Shown piece by piece: positions 1 through 5,750 of a stretch of 6,118 nt of DNA. The position numbers and the translations under genes were made by a program. The notes below the pieces were generated by a model. That model did not search any database, was not told where the DNA came from, and saw only the letters and a list, made by a program, of their open reading frames with translations. Each line of letters opens with the position of its first letter. Position 1 is the stretch's first letter. The DNA is from Desulfuromonadaceae bacterium (lineage in GTDB: Bacteria > Desulfobacterota > Desulfuromonadia > Desulfuromonadales > Geopsychrobacteraceae). The stretch covers positions 1-6,118 of the forward strand of contig WTCI01000080.1 of the NCBI GenBank assembly GCA_013138655.1, in the 5' to 3' direction.

Positions 1-7
1 CCTACAA

Positions 8-78
8 GGCGTAGTGGTTTTTCAGGGGCGAAGGCATACATATGGTATGTCGAGATCCTGAAAAACTGCTGCAACGCC
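8..78 (+). other. Long imperfect stem-loop upstream of the isochorismatase-family gene; possible structured leader RNA
   Basis: The first 130 bases hold no supported gene but can fold extensively. GGCGT (8-12) pairs with ACGCC (74-78). Bases 13-26 pair with 57-70 through 14 pairs, including the perfect arms TTTTTCAGG (18-26) and CCTGAAAAA (57-65). After an asymmetric internal loop (27-32 and 52-56), bases 33-39 pair with 45-51 around a five-base loop. CGCC at 75-78 could instead pair with GGCG at 83-86, and that GGCG with CGCC at 99-102, so alternative folds exist just before a T5 run at 90-94. The fold is read by eye. I do not recognise it as a known riboswitch class. It might equally be the 3' end of an upstream transcript, because the window begins here. 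Confidence 0.4.
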
Positions 79-118
79 GGAGGGCGGACTTTTTGCGACG
101 CCATCAGTATTCATTCTA

Positions 119-124
119 AAGGAG
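119..124 (+). promoter_or_regulatory. Ribosome binding site of the isochorismatase-family gene
   Basis: AAGGAG lies six bases before the ATG at 131. It fixes that ATG as the start, although the same reading frame stays open back to base 62 without any start codon. Confidence 0.85.
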
Positions 125-130
125 AGTGCT

Positions 131-709
131 ATGGCAGAGATAAAAGAGAAGTTTTGGCTCGATCGGACAAAAACGGCATTAGTTGTCATTGATATCCAGG
201 AAAAGCTGGTTCCGGCGATGGATGAGCGCATCTGCGGTCAAGTTGTCAGTCACGTAAATATGCTTCTGGAAACTTTTGCTGCAATGCAACTGCCGGTGAT
301 TGCAACGGAGCAGTACCCACGTGGGTTAGGTCATACCATCGAAGAGTTAGCTACGGCAACGGAGCAGCAATGTGTTGAAAAAATTTCGTTCAGTTGTGTC
401 GGTGAGCCGAACTTTATCAGTGCGTTGGAGAAAACCGGTGCCAAGCAGGTGGTGCTGGTCGGCATGGAAGCACATGTTTGTGTCTATCAGACAATGATTG
501 ATCTGCTCGATCGGGGTTATGTTGTTCACCTGGTTCGTGACGCCATCTGTTCACGCTTTAAATCTGATTACCTGACGACCATCACTATGGCACCCCGGAT
601 GGGGGCTGTATTGACAACGACGGAAATGGCGCTTTTTCAACTGGTCGGGGTCGCCAGCGACGAAGCATTTAAAAGCGTTTCCAAACTTGTCCGGCGGCGG
701 ACTGCTTGA
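131..709 (+). CDS. Isochorismatase-family cysteine hydrolase
   Basis: This 192-residue cytoplasmic protein has the isochorismatase-like fold. The expected Asp-Lys-Cys triad is visible: D21 in VVIDIQEKL, K84 in VEKISFSC and nucleophile C117 in GMEAHVCVYQT. The GMEAHVC stretch matches the cis-peptide loop before the cysteine in this family, and SRF...MGAVLTTTEMALFQL matches its usual C-terminal core. Length and layout resemble the ISOC1/ISOC2-like branch of unknown substrate, not the siderophore isochorismatases, and no siderophore genes are nearby. The family hydrolyses amides or vinyl ethers, and the actual substrate cannot be told from sequence. Its TGA overlaps the next gene's ATG by one base, so it leads a coupled three-gene unit. 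The start is set by AAGGAG six bases upstream. Confidence 0.93.
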   Translation: MAEIKEKFWLDRTKTALVVIDIQEKLVPAMDERICGQVVSHVNMLLETFAAMQLPVIATEQYPRGLGHTIEELATATEQQCVEKISFSCVGEPNFISALEKTGAKQVVLVGMEAHVCVYQTMIDLLDRGYVVHLVRDAICSRFKSDYLTTITMAPRMGAVLTTTEMALFQLVGVASDEAFKSVSKLVRRRTA

Positions 710-1074
710 TGGAAGAGTTGACTGAACAGCAACTGCAGGAACTTCACGCAGATTTATCGGCGCTGCAAAAGGAGTTGCAAAACCTGTTGGTTGATTCGCG
801 GGACAGCAGTAAGGCGGTAGCTTTAGATCAACCGATTGGCCGCTTATCGCGCATGGATGCATTACAGCAGCAAGCAATGGCCAAAGCCAACCGAGCTGCT
901 CACCAGCAACGTTTGCGGGGAATTGAGGCAGCCCTGCAAGGGATGAAGTTACAGCGCTACGGTGAATGCCGAAACTGTGAAGAACCGATCGGCTACCCAA
1001 GGTTGAAAGCCCGTCCGGAAACCCCCTTTTGCCTCGTTTGTCAGGGGCAGATCGAGAAGAGCGATAATGTCTAA
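709..1074 (+). CDS. DksA/TraR-family zinc-finger protein
   Basis: This 121-residue protein has an N-terminal helical, probably coiled-coil, part (about residues 3-80, rich in Leu, Gln and Glu). A C-terminal four-cysteine zinc finger follows: CRNC (C87, C90) and CLVC (C108, C111). The intervening GYPRLKARPETPFC is typical of DksA/TraR proteins, as is DQPIGRLSRMDA (about 40-51) in the short members. Relatives enter the RNA polymerase secondary channel and alter initiation, often with ppGpp. Whether this short paralogue does so is inference, and it is shorter than the 151-residue E. coli DksA. The start chosen is the ATG at 709, which shares its A with the upstream TGA (TGATG). A TTG at 706 would add one residue. 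There is no good Shine-Dalgarno sequence, so translation probably depends on coupling. Confidence 0.9.
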   Translation: MEELTEQQLQELHADLSALQKELQNLLVDSRDSSKAVALDQPIGRLSRMDALQQQAMAKANRAAHQQRLRGIEAALQGMKLQRYGECRNCEEPIGYPRLKARPETPFCLVCQGQIEKSDNV

Positions 1075-1504
1075 CCTGTTATTGATTGTTCTGATGGTCG
1101 CAGGCGGCGCTGCTGTTGCCGTCCAGCCATCGATCAACGCCCGCTTGGCGGAGAAGACCGGTTATCTACAAGCCGCGACAATTTCCTTCGCTGTGGGAAC
1201 CCTGGTGCTGCTGTTTTTGTCCCTTATGGCCAGTCAAGGCAGCCTTCGACGGGCCACCGAGGCTGACTGGTGGCAGCTGAGTGGCGGTCTGTTCGGAGCC
1301 TTTTTTGTGACCATGACGATTGTCGGTGTGCCGCGTATCGGAACCACGGCAGTATTGGCGTTGACTATCGTTTCACAGTTGGTTGCCGGGCTGCTGATGG
1401 ATCATTACGGGCTATTCGGGATGCGTGTCATTCCGGTTGATTTTAAACGGCTGCTGGGAGTGGTGCTTCTGTTGGTTGGCGTGACACTGATCTGCCGTAG
1501 ATAA
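1067..1504 (+). CDS. YdcZ/DUF606-type DMT-superfamily membrane protein
   Basis: This 145-residue, very hydrophobic protein has about five membrane helices, near residues 3-20, 33-54, 71-87, 92-112 and 129-143. It ends in a positive CRR tail. The N-terminal VQPSINARLAEKTGYLQAA followed by SFAVGTLVLL matches the DUF606/YdcZ family (drug/metabolite transporter superfamily). Members are half the size of the ten-helix DMT carriers and presumably dimerise or pair. The substrate is unknown. The ATG lies inside the end of the DksA-like gene, overlapping by eight bases, with a weak AG-rich stretch (GAGAAGAG) upstream. It therefore belongs to the same transcript as the two preceding genes. A link between its cargo and the hydrolase's product is possible but unsupported. 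Confidence 0.88.
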   Translation: MSNLLLIVLMVAGGAAVAVQPSINARLAEKTGYLQAATISFAVGTLVLLFLSLMASQGSLRRATEADWWQLSGGLFGAFFVTMTIVGVPRIGTTAVLALTIVSQLVAGLLMDHYGLFGMRVIPVDFKRLLGVVLLLVGVTLICRR

Positions 1505-1604
1505 AAGGTATAAAGTACAAGAAAGGGTGTGTTTTTCAGATTTCAGTCAGACGTCAGGCGTAATCTACTCGCTGTTCGGGAGTTCATCTGCATTGAGCTG
1601 AACC

Positions 1605-1610
1605 GGGAGG
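1605..1610 (+). promoter_or_regulatory. Ribosome binding site deciding the response-regulator start
   Basis: GGGAGG lies five bases before the ATG at 1616. This selects the internal ATG over an in-frame start at 1529, which would add 29 residues unlike any receiver domain and has no comparable site. Confidence 0.8.
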
Positions 1611-1615
1611 AAATT

Positions 1616-2023
1616 ATGCCGCAAACATTCAAAGCTGTTGTGATTGACGATGTTGCCTTGTGCCGACAGTTACTGACAGATATTTTGGAGGATCGCGGCT
1701 ATCAGGTAAAGAGCTATGCCAGTATAAAAGAATTCACTTGCCCGGCGGGGGCCGACGAGCGTTGCCCAATGGAACATGCCTGTGTCGATATTTTTCTGAC
1801 CGATAACCAGATGCCCGAGACAACCGGCCTGGAAGCCATAGCAGATATGCTTGGCAAAGGTTGTAAACTCAGGGCTACATCCAGGGCGGTTTTCTCCGGC
1901 AGCTGGTCACATCAGGAAAAACAAAAGGCGCAGCATCTCGGCTGTAAAACCTTTGATAAACCCTTTGAGCTTGACAGTTTCGAATCCTGGTTGCAGGAGC
2001 GGGAGGCCAGTCTTTCAGGATAG
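1616..2023 (+). CDS. Single-domain response regulator (CheY-like receiver) with cysteine-rich insertion
   Basis: This 135-residue protein is a lone receiver domain. The acidic pair is D11/D12 (VVIDD), the phospho-acceptor is D63 (FLTDNQMP), the Ser/Thr switch is S94 (AVFSGS) and the lysine is K115 (FDKPF). The spacing from the acidic pair to the acceptor is about seven residues longer than in E. coli CheY. The extra length falls in a segment carrying C42, C50 and C56, and C16, C83 and C110 occur elsewhere. No DNA-binding or enzymatic output domain follows, so it should act by protein contact or as a phosphate relay. The partner kinase is not in the window. It follows the membrane-protein gene by about 110 bases and may be cotranscribed or independent. 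The chosen start has GGGAGG five bases upstream. Confidence 0.93.
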   Translation: MPQTFKAVVIDDVALCRQLLTDILEDRGYQVKSYASIKEFTCPAGADERCPMEHACVDIFLTDNQMPETTGLEAIADMLGKGCKLRATSRAVFSGSWSHQEKQKAQHLGCKTFDKPFELDSFESWLQEREASLSG

Positions 2024-2054
2024 AAAAACAAACTTTTTCACTCTCGATTTTATG

Positions 2055-2089
2055 AAAGGCGCCGGTTGTTCTGACCAGGCGCTTTTTTT
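2055..2089 (+). terminator. Rho-independent terminator after the response-regulator gene
   Basis: GCGCC (2059-2063) plus GGT pairs with ACC, a bulged A and GGCGC (2078-2082), followed by seven T (2083-2089). The flanking AAA at 2055-2057 can extend the stem. On the opposite strand only a short T run follows the hairpin, so it would end the convergent transcript less well. The T run overlaps the stop codon of the convergent - strand gene (2088-2090). Confidence 0.85.
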
Positions 2090-2429
2090 ATTCCTGCCAG
2101 AAGAAGCCCAGGGGATCCTGCTGAATGGCGCTGAACAGTTTACTTAACTCCAGCGTTGGGGTGATGTTGAGATAGAGCTGCCAATGTTCACCATTTTGAT
2201 GATGCAGGGTCCATTGGTTCAATTCCGGGCTGTAACGTAATTTGGCCATCGGCAGTTGCTTGTGTTGTTCCGGATTCTGCGCGCTGCGACGGACTTCGTA
2301 CAGGTTGATATGTAATCCTTCTATCCGGTAGCGAATATGCCGCGGCCGAAATTCATCATCTGCGGCTTGTTGACAGAAAGTGAAAAGCAGTTTTTCTGCC
2401 CGTTTTTTCAAGAGTTCCGGAAGTTCCAT
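2088..2429 (-). CDS. Small DUF3024-like protein of unknown function
   Basis: This soluble protein has 113 residues. Its pattern fits the DUF3024 family as I remember it: an N-terminal helix (ELPELLKKRAEKLL), a beta-rich middle (RYRIEGLHINLYEVRR, then PMAKLRYSPELNQWTLH) and a closing helix ending in DPLGFFW. No catalytic motif or membrane segment is visible. I chose the ATG at 2429, which shares one base with the TGA of the cysteine synthase gene (TGATG) and gives the natural N-terminus. In-frame ATGs at 2441 and 2450 would add four or seven residues by overlapping that gene. None has a clear Shine-Dalgarno sequence. Synthesis is probably coupled to the cysteine synthase, which is the only functional hint. 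Confidence 0.8.
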   Translation of the reverse strand: MELPELLKKRAEKLLFTFCQQAADDEFRPRHIRYRIEGLHINLYEVRRSAQNPEQHKQLPMAKLRYSPELNQWTLHHQNGEHWQLYLNITPTLELSKLFSAIQQDPLGFFWQE

Positions 2430-3370
2430 CACGGTGGACATGCGGCGCATTGTGAGCGGAAAAGGTTGGTACTCAGATAGCGATCTCCACGATCCGGAAA
2501 AATGGCCACAATGGTTCCATGTTCGATTTCTTCAGCAATTTTTAAGGCACCGGCCGCTGCCGCACCACTCGACATGCCGACAAAGATCCCCATGTTGACG
2601 GCTAATCTGCGTGCCGTTTCGTAAGCTTCCTCATCGCCGATGACCAGCTTTCGATGCAGCTTTTGTTCATCGTAAATTGCCGGGACAATTGCTTCCTGCA
2701 TATTTTTCAAACCCTGAATCTTGTGCCCGAGGGTTGGCTCAATGCCAATGATTTTGATCTGCGGAGCATGTTCGGCAAAGTAGCGGCTGATTCCCATCAG
2801 GGTACCGGAAGTACCCATCCCGGCGACAAAATAGTCAATATTTCCAAAGGATTGTCGCAGGATTTCCGGACCGGTTGTTTCGTAATGGGCCAGCGGATTG
2901 TTCAGATTGGCATACTGATTCGGCATATAATAACGATCCGGCTCAGCTGCTAAAATTTTGTGTGCCTGGCGGATTGCTCCATCAGTTGCCTGGCAGCCGG
3001 GCGACAGAACCACTTCAGCTCCGTAAGCTTCGAGCACTCCTCGGCGTTCTGAACTGACACAGCCCGGCATCACCAGCTTGACACGGTAACCTTTGGCGGC
3101 ACCGATCATGGCAATGGCAATGCCGGTGTTGCCTGAAGTCGGTTCCAGAATGATTTTGTCGTGAGTCAGTTCGCCAGATTCTTCTGCCTTCTCAATCATG
3201 TAAAGTGCCGGACGATCTTTTATCGAGCCGCCGGGATTGTTCCCTTCCAGCTTGGCGAGAAGGCTAATCCCGGGCTTCCCGCAAAGGGGTGAGATGTCCA
3301 CCAGCGGGGTATTGCCGACCGCCCCTGTCAGGGTCGGGATCGACAGAAACGGTTCTTTGATTTTCAGCAC
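2429..3370 (-). CDS. cysM: PLP-dependent cysteine synthase (CysM/CysK family)
   Basis: This 313-residue fold-type II PLP enzyme should make cysteine from sulfide and an activated serine (O-acetylserine or a related donor) in the cytoplasm. The PLP lysine is K51 in NNPGGSIKDRPA. The substrate loop is TSGNTG at 78-83, the phosphate-binding glycine loop is GMGTSGT at 184-190, and the SSGA and FPDRGDRYLST segments lie near the C-terminus. The region around 220-235 (GLKNMQEAIVPAIYD) resembles CysM-type enzymes more than E. coli CysK, so the symbol is tentative. The tail carries C308 and C311 (CAAC), which is not a standard part of the family. The start is GTG, with AAGGAG seven bases upstream. The gene lies 21 bases after ubiD and overlaps the DUF3024-like gene by one base. 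Confidence 0.93.
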   Translation of the reverse strand: MLKIKEPFLSIPTLTGAVGNTPLVDISPLCGKPGISLLAKLEGNNPGGSIKDRPALYMIEKAEESGELTHDKIILEPTSGNTGIAIAMIGAAKGYRVKLVMPGCVSSERRGVLEAYGAEVVLSPGCQATDGAIRQAHKILAAEPDRYYMPNQYANLNNPLAHYETTGPEILRQSFGNIDYFVAGMGTSGTLMGISRYFAEHAPQIKIIGIEPTLGHKIQGLKNMQEAIVPAIYDEQKLHRKLVIGDEEAYETARRLAVNMGIFVGMSSGAAAAGALKIAEEIEHGTIVAIFPDRGDRYLSTNLFRSQCAACPP

Positions 3371-3377
3371 GAGAACA

Positions 3378-3383
3378 CTCCTT
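3378..3383 (-). promoter_or_regulatory. Ribosome binding site supporting a GTG start for the cysteine synthase
   Basis: On the - strand AAGGAG lies seven bases before the GTG at 3370. The site falls in the 21-base gap after the ubiD stop codon, so the cysteine synthase can initiate independently within the shared transcript. Confidence 0.8.
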
Positions 3384-3391
3384 GAACAGAT

Positions 3392-5230
3392 CTATATAAT
3401 ACCGTGCAATGGCCCACCTTTGGCGCCCAGCATATCGACTCTTTTTTCGACTTCCGGATCATCAATCAATGGTGGCGCATGGTGCGGTTTACGCCGCGCA
3501 TCAATGATCAGGCTGCCGTTACAACCCCAGTGCTTACCGATACAGGTACTCTCGACCCCATAAATATCTGCGCCGGGATTTGATCGGGTGAAACAGACCC
3601 AGAGCCAATTATTCAAGCTGGTTGCACAGAAGTCAGAGTCATCAACGACGATCACCAAAGGAAACCGATTGATCGGATCATCAACTGACTTTTTGCCCAA
3701 GCGAAATAGATTGCAATCTGCACCCGGTTGATATTCTGTGCAGGGTGGTCCTTCCAGAAGAAGGATTCCAGGTAGCGCAATTGCCGGATTTTTGAAGCCG
3801 CGAGGAAGCGTCAGCTCTGCCGGAATTTCTTTCGGCAGATCACGATGCTTCGGCCCGACTGCCGCCATAACAACTTTAGACCCCTGGTTCAGACCGTGCC
3901 CACTGTAATCGAGGGTGTCGATGGTGGTTCGCGTCTGAAAGTGCAGATCACGACGCCAATCGATCCGTTCCAGAAGATGCTGGAAAAAGGCCGGGATATT
4001 TTGGATATCGAGGCGCGGATTGTCGTTCTCAGCGACGATCAACAGATATTTTGCCAACGATAATTGCCCTTGTCCAAGAACTGCATTGGCCTGAGTCAGT
4101 AACTCCTGGGGTTGGGTCAGGTCATTGTAGGGGGTATATCTTTCGCTGCCGATTGCCAGTAACAGCGGATGGACACCGGTCGCGTCCACGGCGTGCACAC
4201 TTTTAATTCCCGGAAGGACTTCGGGGATCAGCTCACCGGTCAATTCGTGAATAAAAGCTCCGAAGCTGGTGTCCTCCTGGGGTGGACGGCCAACACTGGT
4301 GAAAGGCCAGATCGCATCGGGGCGGTGGTAAACCCGGTCGACTCTGATCAGCGGGAAATCATGGGCCAGGCTGTAATAACCGAGATGATCACCAAAGGGA
4401 CCTTCCGGTTTCAGCTGATGAGGGTCAACCGTTCCGCAAATAACGAAATCGGCTTCGGCAGGCATGGGTAAAAACCCGGCAGGCTGCACGAGGGGAATGC
4501 GGTGCCCGGCCAGCAGTCCGGCGAAAGCTAATTCAGGCATCCCTTCGGGCAGCGGCATGACTGCGGCAACGGTCAGGCTGGGGGGGCCACCGATAAAGAT
4601 ATTGACCTTGAACGGGTTCCCCAGGGATAACGCCTCCTGGTGGTGACCACCAATGCCACGATGGATCTGGTAGTGTAGACCGACTTCCCGGTCTTGCAGA
4701 TAATCGTTTCCGGAAAGCTGTACCCGGTACATGCCGAGATTTGCTGAACGCAGGCCCGGGTTAAAACTGCTTTCTGAATAAACCTGGGGCAAGGTCACAA
4801 AGGCGCCACCGTCATCCGGCCAGCTTTTGATTTGCGGAAGTCGACTGATCTTCGTTTGTCTTTGCAGGACAGGGCCATCCTGAACTTTTTTGGGGAGCAG
4901 GTGCCAAGCCGCTAACGGCGCAGACAAGATCATCGAAGGGTGCCGCAACAGGGTTTTCGGGTCGAGTTTCAACCTCACCAGAGTGTCGACATGCTTAAGA
5001 GCATCACGAAACAAAAATCGGGTTCGTTCCAGGGTTCCAAAGAGATTGGAAACCGCCGGGAAATCACAATTTTTCAGGGAGGTGAAGAACAGAGCCGGAC
5101 CGCCGGCCTGATAAACACGGCGTTGAATGGCACCTGCTTCAATATTCGGATCAACGGGTTGATCGATACGAATCAACTGACCTGTTGATTCTAAATCGTT
5201 GACCGCTTCGCGTAAATTTCGGTAGCCCAT
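3392..5230 (-). CDS. ubiD: UbiD-family prenylated-FMN-dependent decarboxylase
   Basis: This 612-residue cytoplasmic protein of the UbiD family should decarboxylate an aromatic or unsaturated acid using prenylated FMN. Recognisable core motifs are NLGMYRVQLSG (R169), HYQIHRGIGGHHQEAL (about 187-201), FIGGPPSLTVAAVMPLPEG (about 212-230) and PEGPFGDHLGYYS (E276). It is over 100 residues longer than E. coli UbiD. The C-terminal part (HWGCNGSLIIDARRKPHH) resembles long members annotated as menaquinone-biosynthesis decarboxylases, so a role in quinone synthesis is plausible. An aromatic-acid decarboxylase is the alternative. No UbiX-type flavin prenyltransferase is in the window. The start is the ATG at 5230 (MGYRNLREAV, the usual family N-terminus). 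An in-frame extension to 5428 would translate the atpE terminator. Shine-Dalgarno support is weak. Confidence 0.93.
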   Translation of the reverse strand: MGYRNLREAVNDLESTGQLIRIDQPVDPNIEAGAIQRRVYQAGGPALFFTSLKNCDFPAVSNLFGTLERTRFLFRDALKHVDTLVRLKLDPKTLLRHPSMILSAPLAAWHLLPKKVQDGPVLQRQTKISRLPQIKSWPDDGGAFVTLPQVYSESSFNPGLRSANLGMYRVQLSGNDYLQDREVGLHYQIHRGIGGHHQEALSLGNPFKVNIFIGGPPSLTVAAVMPLPEGMPELAFAGLLAGHRIPLVQPAGFLPMPAEADFVICGTVDPHQLKPEGPFGDHLGYYSLAHDFPLIRVDRVYHRPDAIWPFTSVGRPPQEDTSFGAFIHELTGELIPEVLPGIKSVHAVDATGVHPLLLAIGSERYTPYNDLTQPQELLTQANAVLGQGQLSLAKYLLIVAENDNPRLDIQNIPAFFQHLLERIDWRRDLHFQTRTTIDTLDYSGHGLNQGSKVVMAAVGPKHRDLPKEIPAELTLPRGFKNPAIALPGILLLEGPPCTEYQPGADCNLFRLGKKSVDDPINRFPLVIVVDDSDFCATSLNNWLWVCFTRSNPGADIYGVESTCIGKHWGCNGSLIIDARRKPHHAPPLIDDPEVEKRVDMLGAKGGPLHGII

Positions 5231-5263
5231 AGAGATCCAAACCTGCTGGAGGTGAATGTCGAA

Positions 5264-5294
5264 ATTATATACTTCAGTTAAGGGAGAAAGGCAA
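5264..5294 (-). promoter_or_regulatory. Candidate promoter of the ubiD-cysM-DUF3024 unit
   Basis: On the - strand a perfect TATAAT (5269 to 5264) lies 19 bases after TTGCCT (5294 to 5289), a four-of-six match to TTGACA. Transcription would start near 5257, leaving about 27 bases of leader before the ubiD ATG. The position downstream of the ATP synthase terminator makes a promoter necessary somewhere in 5231-5386. The 19-base spacer is long, so this is moderate evidence. Confidence 0.5.
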
Positions 5295-5360
5295 CGAAAT
5301 TCCCGATTAATGTACTCAGGTTTAAGGTCTGCCAGTTCCTGTCTGTCAGGCCTGCGTTTA

Positions 5361-5375
5361 GCCGGTTTCCCCGGC
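5361..5375 (+). repeat. Short GC-rich hairpin in the atpE-ubiD gap
   Basis: GCCGG (5361-5365) pairs with CCGGC (5371-5375) around a five-base TTTCC loop, and CCGGCCGG continues to 5378. There is no T run, so it is not a terminator. Its core resembles the hairpin at 5791-5810 on the other side of atpE. The rest of the 5231-5441 gap holds only the promoter candidate and the terminator. Confidence 0.4.
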
Positions 5376-5386
5376 CGGGCGTACAC

Positions 5387-5422
5387 AAAAAAAGGGCGAC
5401 CCCGAACAGGCTCGCCCTTTTT
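5387..5422 (-). terminator. Rho-independent terminator of the atpB-atpE transcript
   Basis: On the - strand AAAGGGCGA and TCGCCCTTT (5420-5412 and 5399-5391) form a nine-pair stem with a 12-base loop. The T run continues to 5387, seven T in all. It starts about 20 bases after the atpE stop codon. It ends the ATP synthase transcript before ubiD, so F1 genes do not follow. On the + strand a five-T run follows the same stem, so it may be bidirectional, though no + strand gene lies near it. Confidence 0.92.
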
Positions 5423-5441
5423 CAGCAACTTAGAATCAAGC

Positions 5442-5708
5442 TTATTTCATCAGCAGTTGTACAACTTGATCGGTGAAGGGGTTGGCAAAGAGGATAATCA
5501 TGGCCACAACGAAAACATAGATAGCCAGAGACTCGATCATCGCCAGACCGATCATCATGGTGGTCAGGATCTTACCGGAAGCACCGGGATTACGGGCAAC
5601 ACCTTCACAGGCGGCTTTTATGGCCAAGCCCTGGCCGATACCGGTACCGAAAGAACCCAAACCCATGCCGAGACCGGCTGCAAGCATACTCCAAGCGAAA
5701 AATTCCAT
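5442..5708 (-). CDS. atpE: F-type ATP synthase subunit c
   Basis: This 88-residue proteolipid of the membrane c-ring is a two-helix hairpin. Helix 1 spans about 5-30, with a glycine-rich face ending GTGIGQG. The polar loop carries RNPG (39-42), and helix 2 spans about 47-76. The ion-binding carboxylate is E59 in MIESLAIY. Q26, S60 and Y64 sit where Na+ ligands occur in Na+-dependent rings, but L61 replaces the Thr of Ilyobacter. The start chosen is the ATG at 5708, because AAGGAG lies seven bases upstream of it. The ATG two codons earlier (5714) would leave only one base of spacing, and related proteins begin MEFF. It follows atpB by about 110 bases and ends at a terminator. Confidence 0.97.
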   Translation of the reverse strand: MEFFAWSMLAAGLGMGLGSFGTGIGQGLAIKAACEGVARNPGASGKILTTMMIGLAMIESLAIYVFVVAMIILFANPFTDQVVQLLMK

Positions 5709-5715
5709 TGTCATT

Positions 5716-5721
5716 CTCCTT
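5716..5721 (-). promoter_or_regulatory. Ribosome binding site deciding the atpE start
   Basis: On the - strand AAGGAG is separated by seven bases from the ATG at 5708 but by only one from the ATG at 5714. The spacing favours the shorter, 88-residue protein. Confidence 0.85.
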
Positions 5722-5750
5722 CTGTTTCCAGTTTTTTATTGTTCCTATTC

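Noticed and set aside
1..61. Possible C-terminal tail of an upstream + strand gene ending at TGA 59-61.
   Set aside because: Only about 19 residues would be visible, with no recognisable family pattern, and the same bases form half of a long hairpin.
75..94. CGCC-GGAG-GGCG hairpin followed by T5 as a rho-independent terminator.
   Set aside because: The stem has only four pairs and three bases separate it from the T run. It is recorded only as an alternative pairing of the leader.
2..130. Reading frame 2 stays open into the hydrolase gene except for a TGA at 59-61, which could suggest a selenocysteine codon or an N-terminal extension.
   Set aside because: There is no start codon between that TGA and 131, a good ribosome binding site precedes the ATG at 131, the protein is full length from there, and I see no convincing SECIS-type hairpin after the TGA.
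551..1137. - strand open frames opposite the first three genes.
   Set aside because: The composition is non-protein-like and both overlap recognisable genes on the + strand.
1481..1514. GTGACA and TATAAA as a promoter for the response-regulator gene.
   Set aside because: The spacer is 22 bases, too long for a standard sigma-70 promoter, and the -35 part lies inside the membrane-protein gene.
1536..1560. Four TCAG repeats, including TCAGACG-TCAGGCG.
   Set aside because: The units are very short and unevenly spaced (7, 4 and 7 bases), with no sign of a binding site beyond chance.
3845..4646. Several + strand open frames opposite ubiD.
   Set aside because: They lack family patterns and lie antisense to a strongly conserved decarboxylase, so they are shadows of its codon structure.
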